From the NCBI RefSeq assembly GCF_041296265.1, contig NC_091695.1:16661001-16725000 (forward strand): DNA of 64,000 bases, in the 5' to 3' direction. The translations under genes were made by a program, and so were the position numbers. Below the pieces are notes generated by a model, which did no database searches, was not told where the DNA came from, and saw only the letters and a program-made list of their open reading frames with translations. Of the stretch, positions 36,911-49,659 are shown one piece after another (positions within the stretch are counted from its first letter, which is position 1; each line of letters begins with the position of its first letter). Source of the DNA: Equus caballus. Lineage: Eukaryota > Chordata > Mammalia > Perissodactyla > Equidae.

Positions 36911-37449
36911 CGGAGGAGCATAAAGAAGACTTGACTAAATGTAAACACGTATCCTCTTACTGATTAGGAATTCTCAAATCTCTAAAAACATAAACTCTTC
37001 CTAACTTAATCTTCCTAAATCAAATTGCATTGAAAATAGCTGGACTTTTTTGTGACTAGCCTAGCTTATTTTAAATTTAGTTTGGCAACATCAGCATAGA
37101 AGAACAGGCATAATTCTGAAAAGAAAGGTAATTAGTGAGTAAGAGGTTTTTCAAATATCAAAATGTAGAGAAAAAGGCAATTATATCATGTATGAAATAA
37201 CACATGACTGAAGAGATCAATGGAACAGAATGCAGTCCTGAATTGCGTGCAAATATATATGGCACTTTAGAAACAATAAAACTGGGATTTTCACTCAGTG
37301 GTGAGAAGATAATTATGCAGCTAAAAAAATTTCACTTAGAAAACAAATAAACTTCATCCTTATTTAACTCCAATCAAAATAAATAGCAATTGGGTCAAAA
37401 ATTTCATATAAAATATAAAATCACAAAAGTGCAAAAAAAATTAAATGCT

Positions 37450-38280
37450 AAAAAGTATTATTGTTAGAGTGAAGCAGGCAAGTCTTTTAAGGAAGATACA
37501 AACAACAGATAAAATATTCATAAATATGACTAGGTGAATATAAAGAAGTCAACATGGCCAAAAAAAGATTACCAGGCAATTTATAGATAAGCAAATACAA
37601 ATATCTTTAAATATGTGAAGAGATGCTTAAATCAGTATTGAAAGAATTTCAATTAAATATGCAAAGCAAAATCAATTTCTTTAATTAATCGACTGTCATA
37701 TACCATAAATGTTTACCAGTACTGGTTGTTGAGAATGTGGATAGGCAGATATTTTCCAAGACTGAGGGCAGAAGTGTATTTGGAACACCATTTGACCAAA
37801 AATTCTACTTCTAGGAACTAACATTTCTAAGAACACATATTCAAAAACATATGTATTTATTGCAGAAAATAAATAATTTACATGTATAGAAAAAGATCAA
37901 AAATAACATGAAGAGTACTGGATACATTATTTCTACGAAAATTTAAGGGAATGTTACATATTATGAGAATACTGAGAATCAGTTTACCTATATGTATTGG
38001 TAAGAAAAGATCTTCACAATATTGAGTAGCAAAATATAAATGTTTACACAGAGAAGTATACATACACACATATGTAAATATGCTTGCAATTGCAAAGATT
38101 AGTACTTGAAGAATCCTAAGAAATAGACTTGTGACTACTTGGGGGAAGAACACTGGGAAACACCAGTGAGGGATGAAAAATAGATTTATTTTACACTCAT
38201 AATTTCACACGGTTTCTGTTTTTATATCCATCATCGTTTGCACTTTTTCATTTTAAAGAACAGAAGTTTACGTTCTAAAT
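37450..38280 (+). repeat. Old L1 3' region at the end of module C
   Basis: Aligns with 21,400-22,440 of B (tactggttgttgagaatgtgg, then gagggatgaaaaatagattta). It runs into the stub of a fourth module, as B runs into C. Confidence 0.6.
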
Positions 38281-38415
38281 ATTCCATATGTAATGTGACT
38301 ATAATTGAATAAAGAAGATAATATATATATTTATATATATGTATCATTACATATTATAACTAGAAAAAATAAAAAGAATGAACAAAAAGGACAGGAAACT
38401 AAAAAAATAAATCTA
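38221..38415. repeat. Stub of a fourth tandem module
   Basis: The first ~190 bases of the module are repeated once more: cagaagtttacgttctaaat, tgtaatgtgacta, then aaaataaaaagaatgaacaa and ggacaggaaacta match the first 150 bases of copies A, B and C. The match stops near 38,415, before an OR4A gene would begin. Confidence 0.7.
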
Positions 38416-38955
38416 AGGTGGCCCCATCCACAAAATTGCTTCCCACTGAGTGGCAATCGCTCAGCCTGTGTGAATGTGCCCCATCCAGCAAGCACAAGAG
38501 CTTGGCCAACCTGCCCATGACTGCATCACTAGCTTGTATGAAAGCACCACTCTTGCCTAGCACAGCAGCTTAGCTGGACCCAGATCCACTTGCCAAGTGA
38601 AGCATCTGGCATCAACCCACTCACACAGCACATATGCCCTGCCCACATGAGCACAATCTGCTGAGTTCCTGTGTAGCCCACAGGAACAGAGAGCGGCCTG
38701 ACCAGCACAACTAGTAGTCAAATTCATAAAAACAGAAAGCAAAACATAAGTTTACAAGGACTGAGGGAGAGGAGAATGAAGAGTAATTGTTTCATGGATA
38801 TGGAGTTTCAGTTTGAGAAGATGAAAAAGTTCTGGAGAGAATTGGTGATAATTGCACAACAATGTGAATGTACTTAATGCCACTGAACTGTACATTTAAA
38901 ATTGCTTAAAATGGTAAATTTTATGTTATGTATGTTTTGCCAAAATAAAACAAAT
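38416..38955 (+). repeat. GC-rich island joined to an L1 3' end
   Basis: Bases 38,416-38,705 are clearly more GC-rich than anything within several kb, have weak internal repetition of about 70 bases (agcacaagagcttggccaac against agcacagcagcttagctgga), and I cannot name them. Bases 38,706-38,955 match the L1 3' end at 6,425-6,660 (agtagtcaaattcat, then ttctggagagaattggtga). The joint element cuts off the fourth module stub. Confidence 0.5.
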
Positions 38956-38959
38956 AATA

Positions 38960-40380
38960 CCAAGGAAGAAGGACAGACTGTGAGTGAGGTTGGCAGCAAA
39001 TAGAGAAGCAAAATTGTTAACTGTTGAGGATAGTACTTAAGGCATGGCTTCCCTCTCAGGTTCTGGACTCCAGAAGTGTGTCAATTTGGTTTAAATACAA
39101 AGGTTGATAACAAAGAAAGATGACTCTCTGCAGGATTCCAGCCAGCTGTCCATCACCTCAGAAGCTGAGCAAGAGGCTATTGTAGTGGAGCCTCCTTTCT
39201 ATAGTGTTTCTATTCTCTACCTCTGGAGGTCTTTATACCTGAGTGCTTCGCTGAATGTGATTTTTTTCAATGGCTGCTGTCTGAAAGTGTAGTGCTTAAC
39301 TCTAAATCCTTAGGATTATCTCTCTGTAGGGTAGAGAAAAAAATCTATATTACCCTGAATACATCACAAGAATCTGTCACCTAGGAATTCATCCCAAAGG
39401 AAATTGCTATGTCTATGACTTTTAAATTACTCAGTCTTTGGTAGATGAGAATCTTGCCTTCTAAGTCTCCTCAGTCAGGCACTAATAAAAATGTCACAAT
39501 CTCCCAAGTTAATCTGCCACATAACCTTGGAGACTGGCGTTTCCATTCTCAGGGCAACCATATCGTTTAAAACAGTCATGTTTTCAGAGAAAAATTCATT
39601 CTCTGAATTCTGGCCTATGCTTAAAACCACCCCATATCTTATGCCAGACTCACAAATGTCAAAATGAGTGACAAAGCCTTATAATGAACCTTTCCAACTC
39701 AACCTACCCAAATCTCACCTCAAACTATAGTCAGAGACATATGTTTAACCAAAGCTGAACAGCATTTCTAAAACTAGCCTCCAATGATGTTTGTGGGTGC
39801 CAGGTGGGAGTAAATGAAAGACCTTGGCTGATGCCTCAGCAAATACTCCAACAGAGAAAATTGCTAATCCCCTGAGGACTTTTGAGGTCAATACATTACC
39901 AAATCCTGCACTTTGTGAAAGTCTATTTAACCATTTCTCTAGAGTCAATGAAGAAAAATCACAAAGAAGGACCTTTAAGTAAATGACAGCAACAGAGCCA
40001 TGTACTAACAAGATGAAGATTTGTATGGAAGACACCGCTCCCAACCTTGGTGGGTTAGAAGGAGGACTTAAATCAGGAATAAAAGGAATTCTCTCTACAT
40101 TGCTCATGGACTTTTTGGGAAATAAATATTTGGCAGAATTGATTTAAGAAAACAATGTCCAATCAAGTGGATTTGATTCACTTATACATTTTATAGTTCC
40201 ATATACTAGGTTTTTCTGATTTGAAGAATTTATCATCGCTCCCATTGTTTTTAATTTGGATTTGATACAGTTCTAAGAGATCTGGAAAAAAAATATATAT
40301 AGAAGATGTATTTATAACTTTATAGAAAGCTAAGAAAGTAAGTAGAAATTATATACTAGAGCTACTGAAGTTTCCTAACT
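38960..40380. other. No gene seen
   Basis: Unique-looking sequence. The longest open frame is on the minus strand (39,745-40,107, 120 codons); it has no recognisable domain and no paralogue in the window, and I do not call it a gene. Confidence 0.5.
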
Positions 40381-40692
40381 AAAACAGCTCATTTTTTTAA
40401 TTGATTTCATAATAGTTTACATCAATGTGAGATTTCAGTTGTACATTATTTCTTGTCTGTCACCACGTAAGTGCTCCACTTCACCCACAGTGCCCCCCTA
40501 CCTCCTTGCCCTGGTAACCACTGAAGTGTTTTCTTTGTCCTAGTACTTGTTTATATCCTACATATGAGTGGAATCATCTGGTGTTTGTCTTTCTCAGTCT
40601 GGCTTATTTCGCTTAGCATAATTCCATCTAGGTCCTTCCAAGTTATTGCAAATGGGATGAATTGTCCTTTTTTCTGTAAAACAGTTCATTTT
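40381..40692 (-). mobile_element. 5'-truncated L1 3' end with target duplications
   Basis: About 280 bases of L1 3' UTR read on the minus strand (tail at the left, Ts at 40,391-40,398; contains ggaatcatctggtgtttgtc). Flanks are aaaacagctcatttt (40,381-40,395) and aaaacagttcatttt (40,678-40,692). Confidence 0.75.
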
Positions 40693-42552
40693 CTTGAGTA
40701 AATCCAGACTGATAATGGAAACCAAAATAAAGTAAAATGTTCAAGATTGACAGAGTTATCTAGAAAGATAAAAATGTCAGTGTCTCCTTGACAACTCTTA
40801 GAGTCTATTTGTGGCTGTGGTGCATATGCCCTGAGAGGAAGAAATCAATGACTAGGCTCAATATGAAAACCGAGGAATCCATAGTCAACTAGATCTAGGT
40901 CAGTGATAATTAAATCTTTCTCCTGATTTTAATCAGATTAACTTAATTTAGCCAATTTATTTTCACTGAAATAAGTTTTGTAGTTATATTCTGTGAATTG
41001 AAGGTTAATCTTGTCTCTAAAAATGAATTTTGATACAATGACATGAAAATATCGACAGAAAAGATTATCTGTAATATTGCCAGATAAGACACTGTTGAGA
41101 ACTACTAAAGTCACTTTTACAATATTGTTGTTAACATTTATATTCCTCTAAGTAGATTGATTCTGTAGATTTCTATTTGTAATGGTTTGTAAATCTCTCC
41201 CCTTTTCATGACTTTCATGTTGCCATATTAAAGTTAGAATTTGTGAGTTGAATCTATTAAAAATGATTAACCACATAATCACCATCTATCAGAGCCATGG
41301 AGAGAGAAAACAACTAAGAGACTGAGCTTTCCTGAAAACTAAAAATATCTTTCCTCACCTTTATTGAAGCTGAGAGATCATGATGCTGATTTTTGTGTCC
41401 AGAAATTTTTAAAGAAAAATATGTGCTTATTTTTTTTTAGCAGGGATTGGAGAAAAAAGAAAAAATAAGGAGAGAGGAATAAAATATCTTGTGATCTTTT
41501 GTGACAACATGTACTCACTCTTGGAAGTCTATGTATGGATCCTTCCAAAAACATAGAATTATAGTGCTGTATACAATCAATATTTCCACTAGTTACCAAG
41601 GAAAATTTCAAGTTCATCTTAATTAATTAAACTTATGCTGAAACGGAACACTGTATTGTCTTAGATGACCCTAACATTTCTGTCTTGTCAATAGGAAACT
41701 CAGGGAGACTTCATGACTAATTTAATTCCATTTGTAAAATGTGACTAGAATAATATATCTAATCCAGAGCATCATTCTATACGTGATGAAAGACCAACTG
41801 CACGGAAAATTTACTTAAGAAACATTGAGGTCTTTTCAGGAAATTTACAGCACTTACATGTCCACATTCAAAGATGTGGAAAGAGTGAACGTGAAAGTGT
41901 CATGTGAAGCCAGACACAACATCCAGAGCTGTTGAATGAATGCTGCTCAATGAACTGTTATAAAGATAGTCCTTTGGTATTTTGAAGGGAAAAAACTCCG
42001 TCTGTAGTTCTGTGTGTGTGTGTGCATGGACACTCATTTGACAGCATGGAATAACAGTTCATGGAACACCGTTGGTATAAATATAGTAAGTCTTGGTACT
42101 TTCATATCTGATGCACAGTTGACTTGTAAAAGAATATTATGTTCATACACCTGCAAATATTCATGCCAACAGAAAGGTGTAATTTCAGAATAATTGTTAT
42201 TGATAAAATTTGTCCCAGAGAGTGAAATATAGCCTTCTGTGAGATCATGGGGCCAGAAAGTTTGGAAGTCAACCAATATTCAACATTCATAGTAACACTT
42301 TGCTTGTATTCTGGTATTTGTAAGGTATTGTCACTATTCAATTAATATGAATAAGGAGAAATTTAACCTCGTTCTCTTCTTCTTTACAACTATCTTCAAA
42401 ATAGCAGAAGTGAGTGGAAAGTGTAGCTCCATCAATCCCAAATACAAAGACTGAAGAGATGACAGAATATTTCAGTATTGAATTAAAAATATCACTTACA
42501 AATACAGTGATCTTTCAAGATGGACCATGTGCTCAGAACCCAAGCTGAGTCA
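40693..42552. other. No gene seen
   Basis: AT-rich unique sequence with a short (TG)n run near 42,010. Small minus-strand frames at 41,378-41,617 and 42,034-42,341 show no homology that I recognise. Confidence 0.5.
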
Positions 42553-43472
42553 ATGGAAAAGATGAGCTATGCAAGGTAATTCATCTTGCTGGGTCTGACC
42601 CAGAATCCAGAGCCACAGAAAGTCTTATTTGCTGTGTTTTTAATCACCTGCTTGATCACATTGGCAGGTAACCTGTTCATCTTGGTTACCATCTTCATCA
42701 GCCCAGCCCTGGGTTCTCCAATGTACATTTTTCTGTCCTGTTTGTCCCTTATAGTTTCTACTCATCTTCCATAGCACCCAAAATTATCTTTGACTTGATC
42801 TCTGAAAAGAACACCATATTCTTCGGTGGCTGCATGACTCAGCTCTTTGCTGAACATTTCTTAACTGGAAATGAGATCATCTTGCTAATTGCCAGGGCCT
42901 GTGACCGCTTTGTAGCTATCTGTAAGCCCTAGCACTGTGTGACCATCATGAGCAGACCTGTGTGCTGTTTCCTGGTGGGAATGGGTGGGGTTGTAGGGTT
43001 CTTCAGGGAAGGAACCAGACTTGCTCATGGTCCAGTTACCATTCTGTGACCCCAATGTCATTGACCATTTTATGTGTGATTTGGTTCCTATCTTGGAGCT
43101 GGCATGCACTGACACACACTTTGGGGCCTCTGATTGCTGCCAACAGTGCATCCTTCTGTTCACTCATTTTTTTCTATGCTGTTTTTTTTCCTATGGCAAC
43201 ATACCATGCTCAATGAGGACTCATAGCTCTGAAGGGCATTACAAAGCCATGTCTACTTGTGCCTTTCATGTCACTGTTGTCATCTTACTCTTTGTACCTT
43301 GTTCATTCCTGTACCTAAGACCCAAGACTTCCTTCGCAAGCAACAAAGCTGTGATGTGTTTTGCACCACAGTAACTCCTATGTTAAACAATTTGATTTAC
43401 ACCTTCAGAAATTCAGAAGTGAAAAATGTCATGAAACTCTGGGGCCAAATAATTAAAACTGGAGATAATTAA
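42553..43472 (+). pseudogene. Olfactory receptor family 4 pseudogene
   Basis: This is the only receptor relic on the plus strand. From the ATG at 42,553 it reads MEKMSYAR, then TAA at codon 9 where OR4 proteins usually have Glu, and continues in frame [19 protein letters not shown]1 and TM2 follow ([20 protein letters not shown]), and the frame is then lost. Later pieces in other frames are [24 protein letters not shown] followed by a stop, VQLPFCDPNVIDHFMCDL, HVTVVILLFVPCSFLYLRP, and TPMLNNLIYTFRNSEVKNVM to the end at 43,472. The NPLIY motif has become NNLIY and DRY is DRF. It has several breaks. It could be OR4A or OR4C; I cannot decide from memory. Confidence 0.92.
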
Positions 43473-44006
43473 ATATCATGATTGAAGTATTTAGGCAAAA
43501 AAATCTAGTGATCTTTTATAGACATTTATTCCCCTCCTTAGTTGGTTAAACTTGGGACAGTAAATTATCCTGTCTGGATCCATTTTCTCCAGGGCCCCCC
43601 ATGCTATGGGCAGGGCTGACATATTCATCAAGGCACAGGGGTCACAGTGCCAAGAGTCCATGATAGTTTTAGGAGATCCTGAAATTTTTTAATTTCTTTT
43701 AAAATAAGAAGATAAAATGAATATAACCCAAACTCACCTTGGAGTATAGTCATCTTTATACCCTTACAGTCATAAAATATAATTTTTAATAGTTTTATGG
43801 AGGAAAGACCCATGAGGACAAATGTACCAAAGGTCAACAAAAATCGCGATGTTACCATGATTGTAGGTATGAAACAGATCTATAACAATATTCTTGAAAA
43901 TGCTCTATACACTACAGATAGGAAGAAACTTTAAACGAGGAAAAATAACTATTTATGATTAAAGTGTAGAACATTAGGGAGAGAGCCTTCAAGAAATACT
44001 TTTATC

Positions 44007-44274
44007 AAAATACTTTTTTTCCAAGCCAGTCCTGATGGCCTAGTAGTTAAAATTCAGCACACTCTACTTCAGTGTCCCTGGTTTGGTTCCCTGGCGTGGA
44101 ACCACATCACTTGTCTGTCAGTAGCCATGCTGTGGTGGCAGCTTACATAGAAGGACTTACAACTAAGATATACAACTATCTACTGGGGCTTTAGGGAGAA
44201 AAAAGAAAGGGATATTGGCAACAGATGTTATCTCAAAGCAAATCTTTCCCAGCAAATAAAAAATACACTTTTTT
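44007..44274 (+). mobile_element. ERE-type SINE
   Basis: The body (44,020-44,259) has agccagtcctgatggcctag, ggtttggttccctggcgtgg, ctatctactggggcttta and gcaaatctttcccagc with an A-rich end. It resembles the equine ERE family, with a diverged tRNA-like head. Flanks are aaaatactttttt (44,007-44,019) and aaaatacactttttt (44,260-44,274). Confidence 0.8.
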
Positions 44275-44699
44275 CATCTTTCTAAGTTTGAGAGGTTTAT
44301 AATGTTGTCCCACCACAGCAATAAAAAATTTTACTTACTACAATCTCATGAAGAGAGCATTTGCACTTTGTAAAATTTGCATTTTGTGAAAATTGCATCT
44401 TCACCATTCCCTGTAGTATACAATTGTCTACAAAAAGAATTAGAATCAGAAGCGGCTGAAGTGAAAGAAATATCATTAAGTCTGTAGAGTTAAGGCAGAA
44501 AATACCTATAGATTAAAATCTTATTTTAGATGCAAAAGAAAAGAAGACTCTGAACACTGAACAGCTGTTAAAGAAAATTGCCAGCAATGTAAGAAGAAGT
44601 TTGTGCCATGGAACTGGACAACAGAGTTCACAAATCTGGATTGGAGAAAATAGTCCATATCATGAATGTAACAAAATTCTAAGAGATTTGGAAATAGAT

Positions 44700-44890
44700 G
44701 CTTTGAAGTCAGAAATAAAGAGCTTTGCATCAAATAGGCTTAATTTTTCATCTGGTCTTTAGCATTAACTAGCCTTGTAAATGTAAGCAAGTTGCTTCAC
44801 CTCTCTGTTTTTTCAGTCTGTAAAAGAGAAATAACATTCATACTTTAAATTGTAATAATTAAATGATTTAAATTGAGTAAATGAGTCAGC
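44700..44890 (+). repeat. MIR SINE fragment
   Basis: Blocks tctttagcattaactagcct, gcaagttgcttcacctctct and a cagtctgtaaaagagaaata end follow the MIR consensus. Confidence 0.65.
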
Positions 44891-44899
44891 TGAAAAATA

Positions 44900-46592
44900 G
44901 TGAAAATTGCTCAAACTCTGAACAGCCTTCAGAGATGTCATCAGAGCATAAGATATGCTGGGGAATGCAGTTCCTGACAGAGGAACCCAAGAACACCACT
45001 ACAGTCAACCACTAACTGTGATCACAGAGGACCAAAAGTTTGCCCCAGCCTCATTTGACTTAAAAAAATGCCACAAATGTCATTAATTGATAAGTAGGGA
45101 CAGCATAATGGTGAGTTATTATTTCAGCAAGGAAACTTAATGGGGCCAGCAATCAGGTGTCTGGACACTAAAAGCTAACTCATCACCAACTACCTATTCT
45201 GGGCTAAAATTGCTGTTAAATATCTCTGCAGTTACAAATAGGGGCCTGGTTGGAGCAACTGTGAGATACCGAGTGGAACTTATTTCAGAATTTCTCACTA
45301 ATGATGGATCCTGTCTTGTTCGGTCCTCTGGAAGAAGGAGAAAAAGGGAGAACCCAGTGCTGAGACTAAAAGACCTTCCTCTGTACAGAGTTTGTGATTC
45401 CTGGGGAAGAGTTCAGAAACCTGTTTTCAGGAAGAAATTTCTCACCCAGGAATTCGAATATCATGTGATGCTGACATTTCTCATGTTTACAAGACTTTGT
45501 ATCAGGTTAGATCTCACCATATATAAAGACCTTTAGAAAATAGATGTTTTGCCATAAATTCCTACATGTGACCATCTTATAAATATATGCAAGCAACAGT
45601 ATGTTTTAAAAAATCAAAGCTATCTCTTAAACATCTAGTAGTTCCCATGAAAGACAGAACCAAAGAGGATAACGTTAAAATAAGGATGCTGATGATGAAG
45701 AGGAGGTAGAGGATGATAGCTAATATTTATCGAGCACTTTCTGTGAATAAAGTCTTGACCTAAGCACCCACTTTATATGTTTTGGAGGCAGCTAACTTCT
45801 GACCCTAATTTCTTTCTGTCCTTAATTTATTTGAAACCCCAAACTATGGAACTTACTTCTGTCTAACACAGTTTGAAATTTGGACATAATGGTGACCCTA
45901 CCCATAGGATGGTGTGAGCATCAATAAAACAATCATAGTATAAATAATTATGACAGAATTTTAAATTTGTTTGTTTACTAAGCACAAAGGGATGGATATA
46001 CTTTCTGTTATTTTATTGTCACTACAGCCCAATAAGTGCAGTAATATTGATATTCTCATTTCATAAATTAGGAAACCAAGAAATGGAGAGACTATCAAAA
46101 TGTGACAAAATGAAAGAAGACAATATTTATTTCGCCTAAGAACTCTGGAAATGTGTAAAATTATTTGCCTTAAGCAACATTTTGCTTGACATTTCTACTG
46201 CTCCATTAATTATCACACAGACTCAAATGACATTAACTTAAATGCAATCAATAGATTGCATTTAAAGATCTGGATAATGGATCAAAACTAACTGATTTTG
46301 AGTTTCAGTTTAGGTACTTAAAGCTTGATAACCTTGGTAACCACACCAGGAGATGATTTCCTCATTTCTGAAACTGGGATAATAATCATTCATGCCGTAT
46401 ATATTTCATATAGTAGTTTTTTTTATGATCAAAGTGTGCAATTTAAATGAAAAGACTAAGTAAATCATAAAAAGTCTATAAGATGAGTGGATAGATATCA
46501 CTGAATAAGATAATATGTGTTAATAAAAAGCAAGCACTGGTCTGTTCCACTTAGAGAAATGAAGTCATTTTTATTTCCTGCTTTCCACTTAT
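44900..46592. other. No gene supported; small MIR pieces
   Basis: An open frame of 108 codons lies at 45,210-45,536 on the plus strand, but it has no domain that I recognise and no paralogue here. Short MIR-like pieces are seen at about 45,715-45,790 and 46,000-46,100, both reverse. Confidence 0.5.
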
Positions 46593-47522
46593 TTACCACC
46601 TGCAATTTATAACTGTGTGAAGGGCTTTCTCATGGCATTTTTCTACCTCTTCATTTATTAGGGTATAAATGAGTGGATTCAAGACAGGTGTCAGAATATC
46701 ATAAAATACTGCTGTGTTTTTGTCTATAGATGAAGTAGAGGTTGCAAGTATATAAGTAAATATGCAGGGCACAAAGAACAGGGTAACAACAGTGAAGTGG
46801 ACCCCACAGGTGGAGAGGCCTTTGTGTCTCCCTTCTGCACTGTGAAACCTCAAGGAGTGATGGATGATGATGTAGGAGGCACCCAGCATGAGGAAGTTCA
46901 ACAGACAGATCACACCGCTGTTGGGAACCACCAGCAGACTGATGGCACATATGTTGGTGCAGGTGAGTTCTAGCAAATGTTATAAGTCACAGATAAAGTG
47001 ATTTATCATATTGGGCCCACAAAAAAACAACTGAAGGACCAGGATGAGCTGAATCAATGAATGCAGAAGCTCCCTAGCCAAGGCACACTCACCAGCAGGC
47101 CACAGAGATGCCTGGTCAGGATGATAGTATAGTACAGAGATCTCCAGATAGCCATGTGGTGGTCATAAGCCATCACTGTGAGCAGAATGATCTCAATACC
47201 TTCAAAAAATGGGCTCCAAAGAGTTGAGCCAGGCAGCCCTCATAAGAGATGACTCTCCCCTTGTACAAGGAGTCAGCAATGAGTTTAGCGACCATAAAGG
47301 GAGATTAACAGGCACCGATAAAAGACAATTTGGCCAGGAAAAAATACATATACATGGGGAAAGCCACGCAGGAACTGGAGGTGATGGTGACCAAATGAGC
47401 ATGTTGCTACAAACTGTGATCTCATAGATGATTGAAAAGACCAAAAACGGAACTCCCTGTACCTCTGGGCTCTGTGAAAGTCCCAGAATGAAAAATGCTG
47501 TGATGTTGTGAGGTATTTCCAT
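46593..47522 (-). pseudogene. OR4C3-like: OR4C3-like olfactory receptor pseudogene
   Basis: From the ATG at 47,522 it reads MEIPHNITAFFILGLSQSPE, very like my recollection of human OR4C3 (MDIPQNITEFFMLGLSQ). A frameshift falls right after NMLI in TM1, so the next part continues in another frame. The C-terminal half is open again from 46,976: [70 protein letters not shown] and IYTLINEEVE. The stretch between, with the TM3 loop, contains stops and shifts. The NPLIY motif is kept. It is a relatively young pseudogene. Confidence 0.92.
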
Positions 47523-49655
47523 AGATGCCGCTGCATTTTTATTTGAGTTTCATTTTTCTTTTATTTAATTTTAAAAATAGGTTTTAGAAAACTTACATTG
47601 AGTGTATCTGAGGATGCCAACAGGTCACCAGGGTTTTTATTTTTGTTTTTTAACATCCTAACATTATGGAATAGTGAACCTGGAAGAGTTCTTAAAGAGT
47701 CATCTAGGCCAGCTCCAAGCATAGCAAGCCAAATTTCACTGGAAGGAATTCAAATTGTTTTTTACATTGAGGCAAAGCACAGATTGGGCAATTGCTGTTG
47801 AGTACAGAAACTCATCTGAGCTGAAATTTTCTTAGAATAGCACTAGTTGAAAACTCAAAAGGGAGTCGTTCATTTACCAGCAGCTGGGAATTCTTTCCAT
47901 TATTCATTTCCCACTTATTTGCTGCAGAACCCTATGATATTTAAAATCACATTTTCTAATTGTCTTCATTTTAAAGGTGGTAGATTGAAGACTCAGAGAG
48001 ATTAGATGCAGCTGGTACAAAGTCACATGGGTGATTCATGTCAGAGGTGAGGCTGGAATCCAGGTTGCTTGTCACTCCAGCCTGTGTGCTTTCCAATATA
48101 ACCTCCACCCTCAAGTATCTACTTTCTCTGTGTTTGACAAGCCAAAAACATTGCTGCTGCTAATATTAGGGAAGCAGTTCTCACAGAAAGAGTAGTTGGC
48201 TTGTTATCTCTGCTTCATGCTAAAAGTACTTGTCCACATAGTCTCAGAAAATCTGCATCTTTCCACTGGAATGAGTTATTTATAAGGTGGGAATGATAAT
48301 GTCAGGATTATCAGTGCTATGTGCTTTCTGCCTAAGGGAGGCTAATTATCCCCTCACAAGATCACTTGCTGAAGCAGTTTTAGAACTAGGTTTGCCTTGT
48401 TCACAGGTTAGAACAATGTTGATGCCATCATTTAATTAGTCCCTTTGAATACACCTTTTGTCTCAGGGAAATGACTCTCTTCTGTTTCTTAGAAGTGCCC
48501 AGTGCCCTTCCACTGTCTAGACAGAGTCCACAAATTGTCTGGAGGAAAAGGGAGTTAGGCTATTTCAGGAATTCATATTGGAGGATCAACATCTTTAGGG
48601 AAATTACTGACTGAACAACCACAAAAATCAGCAGCATCTATTGAGCATCTTCTGTGTTCTAGGCATGGATCCTAGGCCCTTTCACACATATCCTCTCTTT
48701 CGTTTCCTCCCATAAAACTAAGAGAAAAGTATCACTGTCCTTTACCCATATTTCTGTGTGGTGTGCTAAAAGATCAAGAAAACTAGAGTTGGAATAACCT
48801 GAACTGAAATTACACTTCCACCATTTCAATCATTCACTAAGCATTTTTTCAGGGACCACCTAATAAAATATAGCACTTTGATAAATGCAAGGAATATCAT
48901 AGTGAATAAGACAAACAGGGTCCTTACCAGGAGGAAGCACATATTCTAAAAGGGGCAGTAGCCACCTCTAAAACAAAGCAGGGGCATAAACAAATAGAAC
49001 AATTACAAAATCAACTATATGAAATTGCTGGATTCATGCATTTTATATGTATTTTAATGCTGATAAACAGTGACAGAGATATACATGTTAATATTTATTG
49101 GTATATGCAGCAAAATGTCCTCCAAAACAATTTATAACCATTAACATTTCCAACACTCTGGCCTGTTCAGCACATCAGTACAACAATTCCACAGTACTGA
49201 ATGAATCCTATCCTAAGCCTTCTCTAAACCTGTTCCCTGAAAACTTCTAGAAAAAGTCACAAAATAGGGATGATTTAGTCCAATATAAATTCATGTCATC
49301 AGCTTCAAAGGGCCCATCAACGTGGCCCAGCAATCCTACTACATTTCTTTAATCAATACATTTTCCCAATTCTCCTCAAGAACAATTTAAAATCTTCAAT
49401 TTCTTCAAAATTCCCTTTCCCAACCTCGTTTCTATTCTTGACTTTTATCTCAGTCTGAGTTAAAAAGTCTGAAAAAACTTCTTAGAACTACATTTCAGTC
49501 TGTGATCGTCCCTCCTTCTTTTTATCCCTCTCTGCTTCACAAGAGTCAGACCTGCATCACTCCTGGAGGCTTTTCCCACCTTCCCTCACCAGCGTTTCCC
49601 CCAATGAATCTCTTACACATCTAATCTGTCTGAGCTTCTGCTGCTCAGAGAACCA
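47523..49655. other. No gene seen; MIR and similar old repeats
   Basis: Reverse MIR relics lie at about 47,940-48,100 (agactcagagagattagatg, then gctggaatccagg) and 48,630-48,760. The part at 48,830-48,960 is of the same unnamed type as 4,200-4,522. The frame at 47,598-47,801 is not supported. Confidence 0.55.
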
Positions 49656-49659
49656 GGAC

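Larger units (their letters stand above)
22385..38220. repeat. Tandem module copy C, interrupted by a 7.2-kb L1
   Basis: It holds an intact OR4A gene, the MIR relic, spacer with a large L1 insertion, 2.3 kb of spacer found also in A but not B, the OR4C relic and the L1-type end segment. Without the L1 it is about 8.6 kb. It lacks the twin-primed L1 of A and B. Confidence 0.85.

Noticed and set aside
39745-40107. 120-codon open frame on the minus strand
   Set aside because: Hydrophobic in part, but no family is recognised and no surrounding structure (LTRs, partner frames or conserved motifs) supports it.
38960-40380. Endogenous retrovirus or LTR element
   Set aside because: I looked here and elsewhere for LTR pairs, primer-binding sites and gag/pol/env-like motifs and saw none that I could support anywhere in the window.
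45210-45536. 108-codon open frame on the plus strand
   Set aside because: No recognisable domain, no paralogue in the window and no splice or promoter context. A frame of this length is expected by chance in 64 kb.
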